Assembly (NCBI GenBank): GCA_021296055.1
Contig: JAGWBE010000016.1
Coordinates: 2,755-20,583 of the forward strand
Origin: Dehalococcoidia bacterium
GTDB lineage: Bacteria; Chloroflexota; Dehalococcoidia; Lucifugimonadales; Australimonadaceae
Length of the DNA: 17,829 nucleotides
Direction of reading: 5' to 3'
Under the pieces are notes generated by a model that worked only from the letters and a program-made list of their open reading frames with translations, did not search any database and was not told the DNA's origin. This document shows, piece after piece, positions 14,269-17,829 of this stretch (position 1 is its first letter; each line of letters starts with the position of its first letter). The position numbers and the translations under genes are program-made.

Positions 14269-14297
14269 GTAGGGACAGGTTTCAAACCTGTCCCTAC
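14269..14297. repeat. Perfect 14-bp intergenic palindrome
   Basis: GTAGGGACAGGTTT (14269-14282) and its exact complement AAACCTGTCCCTAC (14284-14297) flank one C. It lies between the convergent ends of the methyltransferase (14247) and hydrolase (14374) genes. From memory, palindromes centred on GGTTTCAAACC with GTAGGG/CCCTAC ends are scattered in many bacterial intergenic regions. There is no T-run, so intrinsic termination is only possible in a loose sense; it could still end transcripts from both sides or protect 3' ends. Confidence 0.85.
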
Positions 14298-14373
14298 GGC
14301 GCGATGGTCAGGGGAGGGGAGAGGTAAGCCCGCATGCAGCGGGCAGCCTGTCGCCTAGCGTGGGGTTGCCCCC

Positions 14374-15345
14374 CTACTCCCCCTCCACGTAGTGCGCTAG
14401 CTCGGGGCGGCGCTTGGAGACGCCGGCTGCGTCGGCCGCCGCTCGGCTTACGCGGTTCGTGCGGAAGAAGTCGAGGAACACCTGATTGAACACGTCGGGT
14501 TGGTCGGTCTGGCCCTGGTGGCCGCACTTCTCCGGGTAGAAGTACTGGATCCACGGCGTCAGGTCTTCCTGGAGGTAGGCGTTGGAGACGGGGTTCAGCA
14601 CGTCGTCCGCGCCCCAGAGCAGGATGTGCGGGATGCCCAGCTGGTCTAGCCGTCCTTGCGCGACGTAGCGCTGTTGCAGCGCCGGGTCCTCCTCGGAGCG
14701 GTCGGAGGCGGCGTGGTAGGCGGCGAGCGACTCGCGCTGGCGGATGGCGGCTTGCGTGCGCATCTCCAGCAGGTCGTCGGTGATGACCGACTTGTCCTCG
14801 ATGATGGGGTCCATCATCTTGCGCATAGAGGCGGGCGTGCCGTCGAACGTCTCGCGGTTCAGGCCGCGCAGGCTCATCGTGCGCACGACCTGTTCGGGAG
14901 GGACGATGCCCGGGATGTTCCCCGCGATGAGGACGAAGTTCTTCACGCGCTCGGGATGGGAGATGGCGAAGCGCCAGCAGATGCTGCTGCCCATGGAGTT
15001 GCCGGAGAAGTGAGCGTCCTCGATGCACAGCGCGTCCATGAACATCCGCAGGAACTCGACGTGGCTGTGGTGGCCCTGCACGGGCCGGTGCTCCGGGTCG
15101 GTGTCCGCGTGCCCGTAGCCGGGGAAGTCGGGCGCGTAAACGCGGAAGCCGTGCGCGCCGAGGAAGGGCAGTTGGAAGCGCCATCCCGCCATTCCCGACG
15201 AGCCCGGCAGCCCGCCGTGGCACAGGATGACCGCCGGGCCTGTGTCGCCCGACGTGACGTAGTGCGCCTTCGCCCCGCTCGCCAAGCGCACCCACCGGCT
15301 CATAATGCCCGGCGCCGCGATGATTCCGTCGTCCGTGAGCGCCAT
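14374..15345 (-). CDS. Alpha/beta hydrolase, MhpC/BphD-like (first in sequence, second in operon)
   Basis: 323-residue alpha/beta-fold hydrolase. The oxyanion motif is LCHGGLPGSSG (His43), the nucleophile elbow SGNSMGSS places Ser117, the acid is Asp248 in WGADDVLNP and the catalytic His276 is in KCGHQGQTDQP. The overall plan resembles meta-cleavage-product hydrolases (C-C bond hydrolysis of ring-opened aromatics), though epoxide hydrolase or esterase activity cannot be excluded. The elbow ends in GSS where the family usually has GG. The C-terminus extends about 25 residues past the fold (VSRAAADAAGVSKRRPE). ATG 15345 is preceded by AAGGAGG seven bases upstream. It follows the paralogous hydrolase by 29 bases and should be co-transcribed. 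Confidence 0.88.
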   Translation of the reverse strand: MALTDDGIIAAPGIMSRWVRLASGAKAHYVTSGDTGPAVILCHGGLPGSSGMAGWRFQLPFLGAHGFRVYAPDFPGYGHADTDPEHRPVQGHHSHVEFLRMFMDALCIEDAHFSGNSMGSSICWRFAISHPERVKNFVLIAGNIPGIVPPEQVVRTMSLRGLNRETFDGTPASMRKMMDPIIEDKSVITDDLLEMRTQAAIRQRESLAAYHAASDRSEEDPALQQRYVAQGRLDQLGIPHILLWGADDVLNPVSNAYLQEDLTPWIQYFYPEKCGHQGQTDQPDVFNQVFLDFFRTNRVSRAAADAAGVSKRRPELAHYVEGE

Positions 15346-15374
15346 GCCGCTCCTCCTTTTCGGTTCTCTCCGGC

Positions 15375-16226
15375 CTACTGCTTCAAGAAGCTGAGCACGT
15401 AGGACACGTAGTCCCGCGGCTTCTCGTAGGGCGGCCAGTGGCCGCAGTGGTTCAGCACCACCAGGCGCGTGTCGTCGATGTGGTTGAACGCGGCGATGCT
15501 CACCTCTAGCGCCACCATCCGGTCGTAGCGCCCGTGCAGCACCAGCGTCGGCGCCGTAACTGCGTGGATGTCCTGCGAGTGGTCGTAGTAGGTGCTGACC
15601 GACTTCTGCCGCGCCTCCTCGTGGTCGGGCGCGCCGGTGTGGACGGCGTAGATGTACTCAACCAGCTCGTCCGTCGCCAGCGACTCGTCGTCGAGGTGGA
15701 TGCGCAGGTAGCGGCGGACGTTCTCGCGCGTCGCCCCCTCCATCACCTCGCGCGTCGCGCGGCTGCCCTCCGACGGGCGGTTGGCGAGCAGGTAGCGGTC
15801 GCCGCCGGTGGCGATGTGCGCGCCGCCGAACACCAGCTTGTTGATGCGCTCCGGGTAGTGCGCCGCGAACACCATCGATGATTGGCCGCCCTGCGAGTTG
15901 CCCACGAAGTGCGCCCGCTCGATCCCCAGTGCGTCGATGAGGGCGAGCGCCGTGCGCGCTTGCAGATTGTGCACCGGCTCCTCGAACACCACCGGCCCGG
16001 TGCGCCCGAAGTTCGGCAGGTCCATCATGATGCAGCGGAAGTCCTGCGCGAAGTCGTCGATCACCTTGTGCCACGTGATCCACGACGTGGAGCCCGGCCC
16101 GTAGGAGTGCAGGAAAACGATCGGGTCGCCCTCTCCCACGTCGTGGTAGTGGATCTTCATGCCGCCCGCTTCGATGGTGCGGCTGGTTCCCTCCTCCGTG
16201 AGTCCGCCAGGGCTGACGAACGGCAT
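15375..16226 (-). CDS. Alpha/beta hydrolase, BphD/HsaD-like
   Basis: 283 residues, the exact size range of meta-cleavage-product hydrolases such as BphD and HsaD, which split ring-opened aromatic or steroid dienones into a dienoate and an acid. Motifs in order: FLHSYGPGSTSW (His40, Gly43-Gly45; the YGPG motif is diagnostic of this family), nucleophile elbow VGNSQGG with Ser111 (NSMGG in most relatives), acid Asp235 in HGRYDRMVALE, and His263 in NHCGHWPPYEKP. The start is ATG 16226, with AGGAGG six bases upstream; upstream codons to 16307 are an extension of the frame into the promoter region and are rejected. First gene of a two-hydrolase operon. No ring-cleavage dioxygenase is in the window, so the substrate is inferred only from family. 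Confidence 0.9.
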   Translation of the reverse strand: MPFVSPGGLTEEGTSRTIEAGGMKIHYHDVGEGDPIVFLHSYGPGSTSWITWHKVIDDFAQDFRCIMMDLPNFGRTGPVVFEEPVHNLQARTALALIDALGIERAHFVGNSQGGQSSMVFAAHYPERINKLVFGGAHIATGGDRYLLANRPSEGSRATREVMEGATRENVRRYLRIHLDDESLATDELVEYIYAVHTGAPDHEEARQKSVSTYYDHSQDIHAVTAPTLVLHGRYDRMVALEVSIAAFNHIDDTRLVVLNHCGHWPPYEKPRDYVSYVLSFLKQ

Positions 16227-16240
16227 AGCGCGCCTCCTGT

Positions 16241-16253
16241 CCCGTCCGACGGG
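16241..16253. promoter_or_regulatory. Small hairpin in the hydrolase leader
   Basis: CCCGT-CCG-ACGGG forms a five-bp stem with a three-base loop, lying between the predicted transcription start and the Shine-Dalgarno of the hydrolase operon. It could modulate translation or be chance. Confidence 0.3.
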
Positions 16254-16272
16254 GTGTTGCTGCGGGCAGGGT

Positions 16273-16278
16273 ATCTTA
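16273..16278 (-). promoter_or_regulatory. -10 box for the hydrolase operon
   Basis: TAAGAT on the minus strand, 46 bases before ATG 16226, giving a leader of about 40 bases with AGGAGG. A dyad lies immediately upstream. Confidence 0.45.
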
Positions 16279-16280
16279 GA

Positions 16281-16293
16281 CGGACACCGTCCG
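16281..16293. promoter_or_regulatory. Possible operator dyad
   Basis: CGGAC-ACC-GTCCG abuts the -10 box of the hydrolase operon, in the spacer/-35 area. The heptamer CCGTCCG occurs here (16287-16293), in the leader (16242-16248) and at 16324-16330. A repressor site is plausible but unproven. Confidence 0.3.
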
Positions 16294-16344
16294 CCATTGG
16301 GCGGCATCGAGGCAAGGTTCCCGCCGTCCGCGGCGCTCAGGCGC

Positions 16345-16833
16345 CTACGGGGTGACGTCGTGGTGGCCGTTGGAGCGCGGACAGACGTGCTCTTCGCCGT
16401 CGTCGATGGGCGTGCGACAGAGGGGACAGCGCGGGCGTCCGGCGGCGCACACCGCGAGCGCCTGGTCGGCGAACCTGTCCAACTGGCCGGATTCGGCCCA
16501 GAGGGCGATGGCTGCGTCCTCCACCGCGTTGGCCAGCAGCATGTAGCGGTCGTGCTCCTGGTCGTAACCCAGGGCGAGGCTGGCGACCTTGAACTCGTGG
16601 TCGGCGCCCACGTTGAGCGTGCGGCCTGGCGGCACTTCGCGCATCTGCGTCTTGAGCATCTGCTTGATGGCGAGCGCCAGCTCGTACAGTTGCTCCTTCT
16701 CCAGCCATAGGAACGCGGATGCCTCGTCGCCCTCGGTGCGGAGGCGGAAGTAGCGCTGCCCCGGGAGGCCCACCGCTTCGGCGTGGAGCTCGTGGACGGG
16801 GCCGAGGTCGAATTGCGGGTTGCGAGAGGTCAC
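16345..16833 (-). CDS. DUF3090 family protein with C-terminal zinc-binding motif
   Basis: 162-residue protein of the DUF3090 family; function unknown. Recognised by FDLGPVHELHAEAVGLPGQRYFRL at the N-terminus, FLWLEKEQLYELALAIKQML (41-60), and the C-terminal CPLC...HVCPRSNGHH. Cys136, Cys139, His149 and Cys151 make a likely zinc site. In Actinobacteria, from memory, this family sits with a histidine-phosphatase and a kinase-like protein; here it is instead coupled to prs. GTG 16833 overlaps the prs stop as GTGA, with no separate Shine-Dalgarno, so translation should depend on prs. The link suggests, as inference only, a role tied to phosphoribosyl or nucleotide metabolism. Confidence 0.88.
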   Translation of the reverse strand: MTSRNPQFDLGPVHELHAEAVGLPGQRYFRLRTEGDEASAFLWLEKEQLYELALAIKQMLKTQMREVPPGRTLNVGADHEFKVASLALGYDQEHDRYMLLANAVEDAAIALWAESGQLDRFADQALAVCAAGRPRCPLCRTPIDDGEEHVCPRSNGHHDVTP

Positions 16834-17783
16834 GGGCGTTCGAACATCTCACCGACGGAGTGGCCGCCGTGGATGCGATGGATGGCCTCGCCGAGCAGCC
16901 CGGCGATGGAGAGCACCTTGATCTTCCCGTCGCGCTTCTCCTCGGGGACGGGGATGCTGTCCGTTAGGATGAGCTCCTCGATTGGGGCGTGGCGCAGGCG
17001 CTCGGGCGCCGGGCCGGAGAGCACGCCGTGCGTCGCACAGGCGTAGACGCGCTCGACCCCGGCGTCCAGCAGCGCGACGGACGCGCCGAGCATCGATCCC
17101 GCCGTGTCCACCTCGTCATCCACCAGAATCGCCGTGCGCTCCGCCACGTCGCCGATGATGTTCATCTGCTCCGTAACGCCGTCGTTGCCCGTGCGGCGCT
17201 TCTCCACGATGGCGAGGGGCGCCGACAGATGCTCGGCCAGGTCGCGGGCGCGCTTCGTGCCGCCGATGTCCACCGCCACCACCACCGGGTCCCTCAGCTC
17301 CTTCTCCGCCAAGTGCCGCGCGTAGATGGGCAGCGCCGTCAACTCGTCCACCGGCAGGTTGAAGAAGCCCTGTATCTGCCCGGCGTGCAGGTCGACGGTC
17401 AGCACCCGGTCTGCTCCCGCGGTCGTGATGATGTCGGCGAGCAGGCGCGCGGTGATGGGCACGCGCGGCTGGTCCTTCTTGTCCGTGCGCCCGTAGCCGA
17501 AATAGGGAATGACCGCCGTGATGCGCCCGGCCGACGCGCGCTTGGCCGCGTCGATCATTATCAGCAACTCCATCACGTGGTCGTTCACGGGGTGGCTGAA
17601 GGGCTGGACGAGGAAGACGTCGCGCTGGCGCACGTTCTCGAGGATGCGGACGAAGGTGTTGTCGTTGGTGAACTTGAAGACCTCCATGCGCCCCAGCGGT
17701 GTGCGCAGGTAGGCGCATACGTCCGCCGCCAACTGGCGGTTGGCGTTCCCGGTGAAGACCGTCAACTCTTCGTAGAACGGCAT
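16830..17783 (-). CDS. prs: Ribose-phosphate pyrophosphokinase
   Basis: Transfers pyrophosphate from ATP to ribose-5-phosphate, making PRPP for purine, pyrimidine, histidine and tryptophan synthesis; cytoplasmic. 317 residues, as in E. coli (315). Landmarks: ENVRQRDVFLVQPFSHPVNDHVMELLIMIDA (49-79), PYFGYGRTDKKDQPRVPITARL, DLHAGQIQGFF with His133, catalytic-flap VEKRRTGND (Lys195), and the PRPP loop VDDEVDTAGSM (221-231). The ATP-adenine loop, usually F-x-DGE, reads FTNDN (38-42). Start ATG 17783 is favoured because GGAG stands five bases upstream; GTG 17789 overlaps that site. It provides PRPP while purA at 9132 uses the resulting IMP, but the genes are in separate units. Followed by DUF3090 with a GTGA overlap. 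Confidence 0.95.
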   Translation of the reverse strand: MPFYEELTVFTGNANRQLAADVCAYLRTPLGRMEVFKFTNDNTFVRILENVRQRDVFLVQPFSHPVNDHVMELLIMIDAAKRASAGRITAVIPYFGYGRTDKKDQPRVPITARLLADIITTAGADRVLTVDLHAGQIQGFFNLPVDELTALPIYARHLAEKELRDPVVVAVDIGGTKRARDLAEHLSAPLAIVEKRRTGNDGVTEQMNIIGDVAERTAILVDDEVDTAGSMLGASVALLDAGVERVYACATHGVLSGPAPERLRHAPIEELILTDSIPVPEEKRDGKIKVLSIAGLLGEAIHRIHGGHSVGEMFERP

Positions 17784-17829
17784 AGCCACTCCGGAGGGGC
17801 GGGGGGTTGCCGGGGGGCGGGCGCGAGTG

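Noticed and set aside
16227..16307. 27-residue N-terminal extension of the second hydrolase
   Set aside because: AGGAGG at proper spacing fixes the start at 16226, and the extension covers the promoter-like box and dyad.
1..17829. CRISPR array, tRNA, rRNA, integrase, complete insertion sequence or defence island
   Set aside because: No regularly spaced repeats, no tRNA-like arms or rRNA segments recognised, and no transposase, recombinase or nuclease-effector genes among the frames I could read.

Overview
The window is a GC-rich bacterial chromosome segment, densely packed, with a mix of housekeeping and accessory metabolic genes. No rRNA, tRNA, CRISPR array, integrase or complete insertion sequence is visible. 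My best guess is a Chloroflexota (SAR202/Dehalococcoidia-like) or related high-GC lineage. This is inference: a DUF3090 protein is coupled to prs, GpsA carries an unusual GATTWG nucleotide-binding loop, the Prs sequence is divergent, and several genes have a -10 box placed so that their mRNAs would be leaderless. No marker gene settles it.

Layout from left to right. (1) 1-2828, minus strand: an export operon made of a DrrA-like ABC ATPase, its membrane permease (GTGA stop/start overlap) and an MFS transporter cut off by the window edge. (2) 2829-3271: a 443-base gap with no credible gene but several repeats. (3) 3272-7453, minus strand: PcrA/UvrD helicase, a GT2 glycosyltransferase coupled to it by an ATGA overlap, then a cyclopropane-fatty-acid synthase with its own promoter-like box. 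(4) 7536-8988: a small EVE/PUA-like protein on the plus strand, convergent with gpsA. (5) 9132-13461, plus strand: purA and a fumarylacetoacetase-family enzyme 10 bases apart, then an LctP-family permease overlapping a previously unlisted 56-residue two-helix membrane protein, then the C-terminal stub of a HigA-type antitoxin. (6) 13459-14247, plus strand: a SAM methyltransferase. (7) 14374-17783, minus strand: two tandem alpha/beta hydrolases resembling ring-cleavage-product hydrolases, and a prs-DUF3090 pair.

Functionally, the housekeeping part covers DNA repair (pcrA), phospholipid precursor supply and modification (gpsA, cfa) and nucleotide synthesis (purA, prs). The accessory part suggests uptake and breakdown of organic acids or aromatic-derived dienones (LctP-family permease, FAH-family enzyme, two hydrolases) plus export of toxic lipophilic compounds (ABC and MFS).

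The most notable non-genic signals are: a recurring TANNNT box 8-10 bases upstream of ATG at four genes without a Shine-Dalgarno; four kinds of intergenic palindromes or repeats, one of them a perfect 14-bp inverted repeat and one present as two copies 8 kb apart; the antitoxin stub; and the small membrane protein overlapping the permease gene. I did not find a convincing new multi-gene defence or mobile system here.
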